64,000 nucleotides of DNA from NCBI GenBank assembly GCA_022828595.1, contig JAKGHH010000003.1:56409759-56473758 (forward strand), in the 5' to 3' direction. The translations under genes and the position numbers were made by a program. Below are positions 13,291-25,200 of the stretch, piece after piece. The DNA is from Nelumbo lutea (taxonomy: Eukaryota > Streptophyta > Magnoliopsida > Proteales > Nelumbonaceae). Positions within the stretch are counted from its first letter, which is position 1; each line of letters begins with the position of its first letter. Below the pieces are notes generated by a model. That model did no database searches and was not told the origin of the DNA. It saw nothing but the letters and a program-made list of their open reading frames with translations.

Positions 13291-16200
13291 CTCTCGCTCT
13301 CTCTCTCTCTCTCTCTCCAAAGGCCATCTCCATAACCACTTCCCTAATAAAAGCTTCCTTCTTATGAACTACATTTCCTGATCCTAGGCCCCCATCTTCC
13401 TTACTTTTGCTAACTATCTCCCACCTAACCAAATGATCCTTCTTCATTTCTCTTGGTTCCCACAAAAAGTCTCTCATCACCTTTTCTAACTTTTTAGTAG
13501 AGGTATCCTAAACACCAAGAGGAAAAAAATTGGAAGATTGGCAAGTGTAGCCTTAATCAAGGTCACTTAAACCCATAGGGATATGTAACTCTTTTTCCAA
13601 GTCGCCAATTTCTTTTCAAATTTTTCCACAATTGGATACCAAAAGTGACTCTTTTGGGTTAGCACCTAAAGGAAGACCTGGGTAGGTCAAGGGCCAAGAG
13701 GACGTGGAACAATCTAAGCAATCTGCAATAGCCTCTACCTCCTGATCCTCCAAATTGATTCCAACCACACACTTTTTTTCAAAATTAATTGTCAGATTGG
13801 AGGCACACTCAAAGGAGTTTATAATATTCTTAGGATTTCTCACCCTCCTCAGGTCACTACCCTCACAGAAAATAATAATATCATCAACGAACTGAAGATG
13901 GGTCACCATAACACTGTTCCTACCTATCCTCCAATTACTTATTAAACCTTCCATATCCGCTTTACAAATCATTCTATTGAACACATCCACCAAAAATATA
14001 GACAGGAAAGGTAAGAGTGGATTACAAGCTGAGAAAAAATACTTGACCACTCCATTAACTAAAAGTGAACATATGACAAGAAGATGGACATCCACTCAGC
14101 CAATTGATCACCTATCCCCAAACCCACACCTTCTTTTCTATTAAGAAGCTCCAATCCACCAACTCATAGGCCTTCTCAATATCCAACTTGCAGACAAAGC
14201 CTTGATTGCCTAACCTCTTCATCTCCTTCGTACATTCATTTGCTATAAGAATCTGATATGTAATTTGTCTACCCTGTATAGAGGCTCCTTGAGCTTGACA
14301 AATGAGGGAGGTACAGCTTTAATCCATAGTTGTCAAGGCAATGCCTAGGCGGGATTTCTTCTTGCCGTCAGCACCTTTTTCTGAGATAGCCATATGGGAA
14401 ATAACCTTGTCTTCTTAAATTTTTTATTCTTTTCCTTCCTTTTCTAGAACAAAAATACAGGTTACACCCCTTCTCCTTCTTCATTTGATGCTTTTTTTCT
14501 TATCTTTTTTCTAAAACAAGAACAAGGGCTTGTCCCCATCATCATCAGCTTTCCTTTTCCTTATTTTTCTGATTTTTTTATTCTTTTTTCTATGACAAAA
14601 GCAAAGGCTTTACCCCTTCTTTTCCAAGGCAATGATATTTCTTAGACACTGCCTTGAAACGCTAGGAAAAGCAAGGTTACATTTGATACACTAGGTGATG
14701 CCTAATAAGCGCCCCCCCCAATCGCCTAGGGTTGCCTTGGTGACTTGAAAGCTATGCTTTAATCCTCAAAGATAGCACTTTTCCACAATCTTATAGATGC
14801 TAGTCACCAAACTAATCAGTCTGAAATCTTTGGGGTGTTTAGGGATGCCAATTTTCCTTGTCCTACTAGGCATTCACCCTCCCCAACCTAATCGGGTGGA
14901 ATATGGAGATTGCTCTAGCAGGGACTAGGAGGAGTGAAGTCCTCACTTGAACCCAACCTTGAATGTAATATATAGGTGAATGCTTGAAGAATTGCATAAA
15001 AAACTAGACTAGATCCGTCAAGAAGTCTGTTAGGTGCTGCCTAACTCAGGGTTTGTAGAGTGAACCAAGCTCGTGAGGGAAGAGGAACTGAAGGGAAACA
15101 GAGAGAGGGGAAGAAAAGGGGATTCAGAGGGAGAGAGAGAGATTTGTTCAGATGGAATTCCGTGGCTCTTTATTTCTTCTTCGGGTTTTTATAGACAGGT
15201 AAGTTGTTTACAGTTGCAGTCTGTTACAAGATGGTTACAGCTTGTTGTAGGACTGTTATTCTGTTCTAACAGTCAGCCGCTTGGACTACATTCTTGCTGA
15301 CGTGGCTTGTCCCTTTTTTTGTAAACTTGGTAGGCAGGCTGGCTATTCCTGTGCACAGGCATTGGTTTGCCGCAGCTCTTGGTCTTATCAATACCCTCCT
15401 CCTGGTTAAGCTGGACCTTGCCCTAAAGGTCAATATGGGGGAACTGGTGTTGTAGTTGTAGATAGGGTTCCCATGTGGCATCCTCTTCCGGTAGTTGTGA
15501 CCACACAACTAAGGCTTCTGGAACAATGTGAGAGCCTTTTCTTACCCATCTAAAATTAGTGATACGCACCGGCTCTGTTTCTAGGTTCATGTCACTTGAG
15601 AATTTTGGAAGATGTGGTTGAGTTATAGCCTCTGGTTTCAGGCATTTTTTTAGAACTGAGACATGGAAGACTGGGTGCACTCTTGAATCTGGTGGGAGAT
15701 CCAATCTGTATGCAAGAGGTCCAATTTTCTCCAAGATCTTGAAGGGTCCAAAGTAGCGAGATGCCAGTTTGTTCCATCTCTGTTTTTGTACAGAAAGCAA
15801 CTTGTAGGGAAGCAATTTCAAGTAAACCATGTCACCAACTTGATAGTTTCTTCCCTATGGTGTTTATCATATGATTGTTTCATCCATTGTTGGGCCCGGA
15901 GTAGGTTCTGTTTAAGTCCCTGTAGAAGGCTGTCTTGATTTAGCAGGTGTTCTTCTAGTGAAGCTACTGCTGTGGAGCCCCTTTCATAGGGAATCAGTGC
16001 GGGTGGATCATGACCATATAATGCCCTAAAAGGGGTCATCCCAGCCGATATTTGATAGGTAGTGTTGTACCACCATTCAGCCCAATGTAGCCAGCTGAAC
16101 CATTGTGTCAGCTTTGTTCCAGTGAAACATCGTAGATATGTTTCTAAGCAACGATTGACCACCTCCGTTTGCCCATCTGACTGTGGATGGTAGCTTGTGG

Positions 16201-19200
16201 ATTTGCTGAACTGTACACCTTGGAGGCGAAAAAGTTCTTTCCAAAAGAGGCTGATGAAGACTGGGCCTCTGTCAGAAACAATAGACTTTAAGAACCCATG
16301 GAGCCGAGCTATTTCCCGCACAAAAGTGTTAGCTACTGTAACTGCGGTAAATGGATGTGACAGTGCTAAGAAGTTGCTGTATTTTGTAAGGCGATCAACC
16401 ACTACTAATATAACTGATTTACTGGCAGAGGTCGGTAGGCCTGTTATAAAATCCATAGAGATATCTTCCCAAACTTGGTTGGGTATGGGTAATGGTTTTG
16501 GCAGGCCAGCTGGGGATTGGGCCTCATACTTGCATTGTTGACATACCTGGCATGTAGATATGTATTTCCTTGTGGATTTTAGCATACCCTTCCAATAAAA
16601 TTGGGACAACACTCTCTTATATGTGCGTAGGACTCCTGAGTGTCCACCCATCGGTGTCGCATGGAAGTAATTTATGAGTTGGTCCAAAAGTGCTGAGTCC
16701 GCTGGTAACACCATTTTCCCTTTATAGTACAGCACCGACCCTTGGATAGAATACCCCGGTTTGTCCCCTGTTTGCTGCAACAACTGTGTCTTTATGCTTG
16801 GAGTTCCTTATCACTATCGGTTGCCTACCCTAGTTGGGCCCATAGTGCTGTCGTGGGTTGTTGGAACACCTCCAATTGGAGTATGCTCCCCACTCCATGT
16901 TTGGGTTGACGTGACAATGCATCCGCAACCCTATTTGTTGCACCCGGTTTGTATTCAATAATGTAATCAAAGCCCATTAACTTTGAGACCCACCGCTGCT
17001 GATCTGGAGAAAGGACCCGTTATTCCAATAGGAATTTCAGACTTTGGTGATCAGTCTTAATTACAAACTTACGGCCTAGCAGGTAAGAGCGCCAATGCTG
17101 AACTGCTAATACAACTGCCATCAATTCCCAGTTGTAGACTGAAGAGTGGTTTTGTGTGACAGATGATGCCTTACTGAAGAAGGCAAGGGGCTGACCATCT
17201 TGCATCAGCACTGCTCCCACGCCCAGTCCCAATGCGTCGCACTCAACCACAAATGGTTTGTTAAAATCCGGAAAGACTAGAGCTGGTGGGGATGACACTG
17301 CTGCTCTTAAGGCTTCAAATGCCACTTGGGCTTTGTTGTCCCAGCTGAATGAGTCCTTCTTTGGAAGGGCTGTCAATGGAGCTGCAATTATCCCATAGCT
17401 TTTAATGAAGTGTCGGTAGTACCCTGTGAGTCCTAGGAATGCCCAGAGTTCCTTGGTGTTACATGGTGTTGGCCATTGTTGGATGGCAGCTATCTTGTCT
17501 GGATCTGCTGAGACCCTTCCGTCTTCCACCACATGGCCCAAATAATGTACACGGCCCTGCCCAAAGGCGCACTTCGATTCTTTGGCATACAGTTGATTTT
17601 GTAACAGAATGTCTAGGGTGATCTGCAAATCCACTAAATGTTGGGCCCATGTGGGGCTGTACACCAAAATGTCATCAAAAGACTAATATGAAACGACGTA
17701 AATGTGGCCTTAACAAGTCGTTCATTAAGGCTTGGAAGGTAGCTGGGGCATTTGTAAGGCCAAATGGCATAACCCGGAACTCATAGTGGCCATCATGAGT
17801 CTGGAAGGCCGTTTTTGGAATGTCACTTTCATGGACTCTAATCTGATGGTATCCAGCCCGTAAATCCAACTTTGAAAAAATTTTTGCAGTCTTGAGTTAA
17901 TCCAGTAGCTCATCTATTATTGGAATTGGAAGACAGTCCTTAACCGTAATATTATTAAGTGCCCTATAATCCACACAAAATCGCCACGTCCCGTCTTTCT
18001 TTTTGACAAGAAGAACGGGTGAAGAAAATGAGCTGTGGCTGGGTTGAATAAAATTTTTATCCAACAGTTCTTGAACCTGCCTTTCAATTTCTTGTTTTTG
18101 AAAATAAGGGTAACGGTAGGGCCTTACATTGGTAGGAGGCGCATCCGGCAATAGTGGGATTCTGTGGTCATGATCCCCTGTTGGAGGTAGATCCGTTGGC
18201 TCCTTGAAAACTGCAGCATATTTCTGGAGGATGTTGCGGAGCTGCTGTTTGTATTCAGCTTGAGTTGTTGTATCCTGGGCCTGAGATAGCATTGGGCCTG
18301 TATGATTTTATCCCCAGATGATGAGCTGATTTGAATCTCGTGCTTCTTTCAACATGGCTGCCAAGCTTATTGGGCTGGCTCGGCTAGCTAAGTGGCCTTG
18401 CAAATGTATCTTGTCCCTTCTATCATGAAATCCATAGACAAACGGGCCCAGTCACATAGAACAGGCCCAAGTTGCTGCAACCATTGAATTCCCAATACAA
18501 TGTCGGCCCCACTTAACTCTAGTGGATACAAGTCAACCTGAAATTGTTGATCTTGGATGCGTAACCCAATGCCTGTGCAAATTCCATCGCATCGGAGTGA
18601 GGTCCCATTTGCCACATGGACCTTAAATGAGGCTGTGGGCTGAACTGGCAATCCTAATTCTCTGACTAGCACAGCGGTTACAAAGTTTAGAGTGCTACCA
18701 CTGTCGATTAGGATAGACACCTGGCGACCCCGAACTAAACCTGTCACCCTCATGGTTTGGGATGATGAGAAGCCTGCTAAGGCCTGTAGCGATATTTCTG
18801 GTTGTATGGTCTCGACCCAGTGTTCTTCAGTTGACGATCCTTCTTCCGGTTGCTGATCCTCCTCTTCCTCCTCAGTCTGTAACAGGAAGGCTTGTTGAGT
18901 TTTGCATCTATGACCGAGGACAAACTTTTCTTCGCAGTTGTAGAAGAGACCTTTGTCTCGGTGATTTTGCATTTCTGCCCATGTTAATTTCTTGAATGGA
19001 ATTAAGGGACTCGGGCCTAAGTTACCTGGTGGTTTGCCTAATATGCTGTTGTCTTTACCGAACCCCATCCCTTCCAGTCTTGGTGTAGTAAATGATTTGT
19101 TCATTTGCTGCCAGGGCCTGTTTAGACATCGGGCCCGAGCTATATTTTCTTCTTGGATGCGGTCTAGGGCTGTCGCGACCATTATCGTTGCTGGGTGCAT

Positions 19201-22200
19201 CGCCTTGACCTCCAACCAGATCTCTTCCTTGAGTCCTCCCACAAAAGCTCCGACCAGAGCCTTCTCCAGCCACCCTTAGACTCTCAACGATAGATGTTCC
19301 AATTGGTAGTCACAAACACTTCCTACTTGTTTTATCTTCACAAGACTCTCGTCAAAATCTTCATAACCAGAAGCCCCGAATCGGACGCATAGAGCATCCG
19401 TGAAGTCGAGCCATGAAATACGGGGGTGTCCTCGGCGGTACCATTGATACCAGAGGATGGCATCTCCGTACAAATGCATTGCTGCCAATGCCACCCTGTC
19501 TGGTCTGGATGTCTCGTTATATTCAAAAAATCTTTCCGCCCTATATATCCATGAGATGGGGTCTCCGTCTGAGAAAATTGGGAAGCTCAGTTTGGTGTTT
19601 CTCTCCAAGGTGGAGCTGCTTCTTCGATTGCTTCCTTGGCTAACTCAATCTTGGTTGATTTCCCTGTCTTCAGCCAGCGGGCTTTGCTCCAATCTTTGCA
19701 AGATTACTGTTAAGCCTTGAGACCTTGCATATCGCCTGAAACTCAGTGGAGATCGACTTCCACCTGATCAACTCAGGCCTCCATTGCTGTAGATCGCTTA
19801 TTGGTCATGCTCTGATACCAATCTGTTAGGTGCTGCCTATTTCAGGGTTCATAGAGTGAACCAAACTCGTGAGGGAAGAGGAACTGAAAGGAAACAGAGA
19901 GAGGGGAAGAAAAGGGGATTCAGAGGGAGAGAGAGAGAGCTTTGTTCAGATGGAATTCCGTGGCTCTTTATTTCTTCTTCGGGTTTTTATAGACAGGTAA
20001 GTTGTTTACAGTTGCAGTCTGTTACAAGATGGTTACAACTTGTTGTAGGACTGTTATTCTGTTCTAACAGTCAGCCACTTGGACTACATTCCTGCTGACG
20101 TGGCTTCTCCCTTTTTTTGTAAACTTGGTAGGCAGGCTGGCTATTCCCATGCACAGGCATTGGTTTGCCATAGCTCTTGGTCCTATCAAAGTCATTGCAC
20201 TAGAACAGCTTGAGGGGTCATGGGATTTTCTGGTTTCACAATGGCCTCCCAACTCCCAAGATATCACTACTTGTTGAATGGTTTCTAGGAACTCTGAATT
20301 AAATTGTTGACTTTTGAAATGAGGATCATCTTTGAGTGGATAATAAAACAGAATTTGTGCTTTAGCATGATCCCATGAAGCCAAACATGTAGAAATAGCT
20401 AATAAAGCTACCATTCTGCTATTAGTAGTTCAGAATGAAGGAACCCCTCCCTATTCAGTGCACAACAAATGAGAGAAATCAGATTAGAGAGGAGAGAAAA
20501 AGATAAGGTTTAGCGGTTTTAGATAACAGGGACTCACCAAAGATCCTGGAGAGTAGCCACGTGATCTTTTTCTGTTGCTACCAGATGTAAGTTGCATTCT
20601 CAATGGTCGAAGATAGCAACCAAAAAGCAAACACACCCTCCCTAACTTATATTTTGGAGAAACCGGTTGGTGCTGAAATAAGGCAATATGCTTTGCCTCT
20701 TCCATCTTGTGTTGCAATGAACCAAGAATGGTGGGAGAAGAGAAAGTAGAAAGGGAGAGATGAGGAGCAGCAGTGAGATCTCTTCAGTGCTTGAACAGAG
20801 GTTGGGGTGGTTGCAGGCTTTATGTTGCAATGGCGGAAAGAGAGAGAAAGAGAGGAGGGGTGGCTTTTAGGGAGCGGTATCTCCTTATTCAGTTCAAAAC
20901 AGAAGCATAAATTTGGGATAACAAAAATATTAGTTATAGCTATTAACAGCACTAAACACTCCATTAGTAGACGGGTGAGTGCCTAACCATGTGGGACAAT
21001 CATAAAAGGTATATGTAAGTAGTTCTTGAAATCACAAGGTATATATAAGTTAGTTCCTCAAACCTCAAGGTACAACATACCTTTTTCACCAATATGCCAA
21101 ATAATCATACATTTCTAGACCATGACTCTGTTTTTGGTTCCAATATAGCACTATTCACATTATTGACATGTATGTCATCCTAGTTTCTATGGCATGGATA
21201 GTGCCACCCAAAAATGTAATAAAAAAATTATTAATCCATACTTAGATCAATTTCCCAAATGGCACCTACATTTTAGCATTCCATGCTCTAATTTATCTAA
21301 CTGAACAACAGTAGCTACTTTTTAAAAAAAGTAAATAAAAAGAAAAAATATTTATTAAAAAAAGAGAGTACAACATGGTGATAAGCTATCACCCACAAAA
21401 AGCCAATAACCCAAACTTAAACCACAAACCCACCAACCCAAGTAAAACATCTCCAAACCTTACAAAGAGAAAATAGCCCAAAAAACAACACCCCCTAATA
21501 TCTCTAAACCAAAACCAACCCCACCAAATTCCCTTAAAAGTTTTCTCTATTTGCAATACAACTCTGTTCCAGTTCCCAAATTTTTTTCCCACAAATTCTT
21601 CCCCTCCTAAAAATGATAGCTCTAACATCTTGCTTACTTGGATTCCAGTTTCCACTATCTTTTCCAAGTCAACCTTTCGAGCTGTTTCTCTTGCTCGATC
21701 CATAACCACCTCCCCGTTTTCCTCCTCTCCATTTTTCTCTTCCTCTAAAAATTCATCCACATCCTGAACCATTTTTCTCTTCCTCTAAAAATTCATCCAC
21801 ATCCTGAACCATTTTTCTCTTGGACTCCGTTTTCCTCCTCGATCCATTTTTCTCTTTTCCTTTTGAGTATCTGAACATGGAGCCATTTTTTTCTTATCCA
21901 CCCCTTTCTCCAACAACTTCACAATAAAACTGCTTCTTGCACTGATCTGTGCTCAAATTCTATCCTTCATCCTCTTCCTCTTGTAAACTCTCTTATACTT
22001 GCTGCATGGGCCATCCCCAATTAACCCTTCCTTCAAACGATGAAACACTTCTGTGACATGAAACAACTAACCAGCATTAGATTCCTTGGATTTTTTTCAA
22101 GTTTAACAAAGAATCCTCACCTTTTTTGAATTCTTCACCCACACAAACATCTTTCTTCCTTCCTAATTCCACCCCCAACTTTCCAAAACATTTGAAAAGA

Positions 22201-25200
22201 GTTTGTTGTCCTCCTCAAAACCACAAGAGCTTTCAGAACCCTTTCAAAAGCTCAATTCCTTTTTCCCCCAACCAATCGTTCCTCCCTTCTTCTAATGCTG
22301 GAGATGGGGAAGAGAAAAAGAACAAAGAGAAGGGGGGAAAAAAGAAGCAAACAGGAAAAACACAGTACTACCCCCCCCAAAAAAAAAGAAGAAAAAGACA
22401 ATGAACAAACATACTCCTATTCATTGAATACATGGTTGTTCTTTCCAATAATAATTAATCAGCCAAATGAAAATGAATATGTACTTCCAAGAGAACCCTA
22501 AACAGTTGTTTCCCTTCCGTGTTAATTGAATTAAAATCTGCAAAAGGTTAATGGAAACCTTGAAATCATGTCTATATACAGACGTAAAGTACATGCATTA
22601 CAAATATTAAAATAAACTTTAAGTGCAATATTGTAACCCAAATCAGAGCCTATAACATACTCTTACGAGAAAATTATTTCACAAATACTTGCAAAGCATC
22701 CAGTACCATCATTATGAAGATGAGGATATGGATTTGTTAAGGAAATTCAGTAATTTATATACGAAAGTAGACAGACATATAGTAGTGGAGTTGGGAACAT
22801 ACTGGTCCAGCAGATTTACGGTCCAGAGTGATGGCAAAGTACATCTCATTGACAAGTGACAACTTTTCGCACAAGTAAACCTGCAAGAAGATGGTTGACA
22901 GTGTACTCAGAACTATTCTAGACAAACAAATATCAAATGGAACATTCATGAAAAAACACTAATCTGCAGTGAATAATTCATTAGAAGAAAACACAAGCAG
23001 AAGATACCAAAATGCATAGAGGTGACAATATTTTAAAAAGATACATAATTCCGTATACAGGTCCATAAGCATGATAACCACAGGCTCATCCATCAGTCGA
23101 AGCACAATTTTCATGTTTTCTGTGCTCATTATCCATACTATTCTCAACACATGGACCACATTAAGTATGGACCACTTTAGGTTTCAGATGGAAATAGACA
23201 ATAAAAATCAACATATAAGTACACATTAAATTAATTCACCCAACCAGACATTAGAATTTTTTTAAACTTTTGTATGAAAGCCAAACCAATGTTTTGGAAA
23301 ACAAATCATGGTTGAACTGCAAGAACTGTTAAGATTTACTCCGATGTGTTTGACTGCAATTTTTTGAAATAGCTTAAAACGTCCATGAGGGAAAGCAACA
23401 GGTTTCGAACCATTATTTCCTGCCCTTTTGTGCTTTGTATTTGGGAGCATTTCTCTCTTTAGGTGCAGGTTGTTTCCACCTCAGGATCCTCAGGATGTGG
23501 TGGGTAACTTTGATCCTAACTTCTTGAGACCAAGGTTTAAATTTTCGATATGATATACCCATATGGGCATATAGTATCATATATTTGATAGCTCAATACA
23601 GAATACGGTGGGAAATAGGTGGTATCATCTTTTTTCCACCTTATCATACCCATACCAGTGGTGTATCAGTGGCATATCAGGCCTATGGTAGCACATCGAT
23701 CGATATACTGGAAAAAAAATAAAAATAGAAAATAAGAAAAAATAATAAAGGGGGAATTTTGTTAAAAAATAAAGGGGGAAAGAAGGTTTCTTCCCCCCCT
23801 CCCCCAAAATAAGCCTTCTTTCACCCCCAAACGACTGAAACTCCAAACCTCATCCCCACAGCGCTAAATCTGCAAGAAAATACAAGAAACAAGTGTGAAT
23901 CATTAAGGTTTTTGAAAGTTTTTCAAGTTTTGGAAAATACTGCAAAAATAGATAGTTTTTCAATTTTTCTCATAATATATTATGACCTCTTGTTTTTTTT
24001 TTCTGCTTGAATTCTTGAAAATGTTTAAATCTATGTTGATCTACATTTCTTGTATTGAAAGCCACAGTTTTTTTGGTGTTATGAGTAGATCTATGGAAAA
24101 TTTTATGAAGAAATTTGAGAAAATTATAAAATAACAAAACAAAAAAATGAAATATGTATTTTTTATCTGCCTATAAAGACTTAATATGTTTTAGACCTAT
24201 GGATCCATAGAGCAACTGAAATTTTTTGTACAATATTTTTTCATTTTTTGTATTTTTTGGAAATAAATAATAAATTTTATTTATTTATATTTTCTTATAA
24301 TTTGCCCATAAAGACTACATATGTTGTAGATCTATGAATGGTCTTTGATCTTTCACATCCACAGTGCAATTGAAATTTCTTCTTCAAAAATTACCTTTTA
24401 ATTTTTTATACTTCAGAATTAAAAAATAAATAATAATTAATTATATTTTTATGATCTAGCCAAAGGATTGAACATATTGTAGATTTATGGATGATCTATC
24501 ATATCCATAGAATAATTAAAATTTCTTCAATAATTAATTTTTTGAATACATTGTACAATGTTTATTTATTTTTGATTTTTTTGGAATTAAAAAATAGATA
24601 GTAATTATTTATATAAGAAATAATTATTAATTATATTTTCACATAGAATTTGTGCCAATGCATGTTTTATGGTTGGATAGAATAGTTGGATTTTCTCCAT
24701 CCCTTAAAACTTAAGAATTATAATTTATAAATTATAGTTAAGAATAAGGGTTTTTAATGAAAATTATAATTGACTACGATGTATTTCTACACAAAACCCA
24801 TTAAAATATATTAATGTAATGTATGTATACCTCATTGAGGCCTTATACTTAGTGGTATTGATGTATTTTTATGATTTATTGAAGTACTTGTAGTGTTTCC
24901 ATGTGTATTTTAATTTTTCTCCTATACACATGCATATTCAAGGCATATCCCAATACATTTCTTAAAATTGCCTTTCTAATACACTTGGCGTTTCTGATAC
25001 TTTGATAGCTAAACGAAAAGGATTTTGTGGAGAGAAGTAAGGGCAGCTTTGAATTGGACCATATGGGAAGAATGGAATGGAAGAAAAGTCAATCCAAATT
25101 GGAAGTCTTAGACACAATAAAAGTAAAAGCGACACATTGGGTGATGAATTCGAGAGATTTTCAATTCTTCTCATTGATTGTCATTCTTAGAAATTGGAAG

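Larger units (their letters stand above)
12660..14860 (-). mobile_element. LINE (L1-type) fragment, minus strand
   Basis: The minus strand encodes parts of a plant L1 polymerase in disordered frames. About 14860-14766 and 14315-14100 encode RT segments ([19 protein letters not shown]; a KLDIEKAY motif). About 14095-13616 carries the RT catalytic FVDD within [12 protein letters not shown] and a GLPLG motif. The zf-RVT region extends to about 12660. The element is interrupted by a MITE (14326-14755) and a CT microsatellite. RNase H and poly(A) tail are missing, so both ends are truncated. Confidence 0.8.
15028..20188 (-). mobile_element. Complete Ty3/Gypsy chromovirus retrotransposon, minus strand
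   Basis: The element is 5161 bp with LTRs at both ends and 5-bp target duplications AAGTC at 15023-15027 and 20189-20193. The primer-binding site lies at 19809-19820 (TGGTATCAGAGC on the minus strand, matching initiator tRNA-Met), 3 bp from the 5' LTR. A purine tract (GGAGGAGGG) abuts the 3' LTR. Small size, short LTRs and a C-terminal chromodomain fit the Reina-like chromovirus group; the clade is inferred. It is in intron 5, sense to the host gene. Confidence 0.95.

Noticed and set aside
13049..13480. Overlapping ORFs of 110 and 160 codons on both strands
   Set aside because: They owe their length to the (CT)n microsatellite and to LINE remnants.
22126..22501. Lys-rich plus-strand ORFs as a small nuclear protein
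   Set aside because: Low-complexity composition, no homologous domain recognised, position within an intron, and homopolymer-driven frames.
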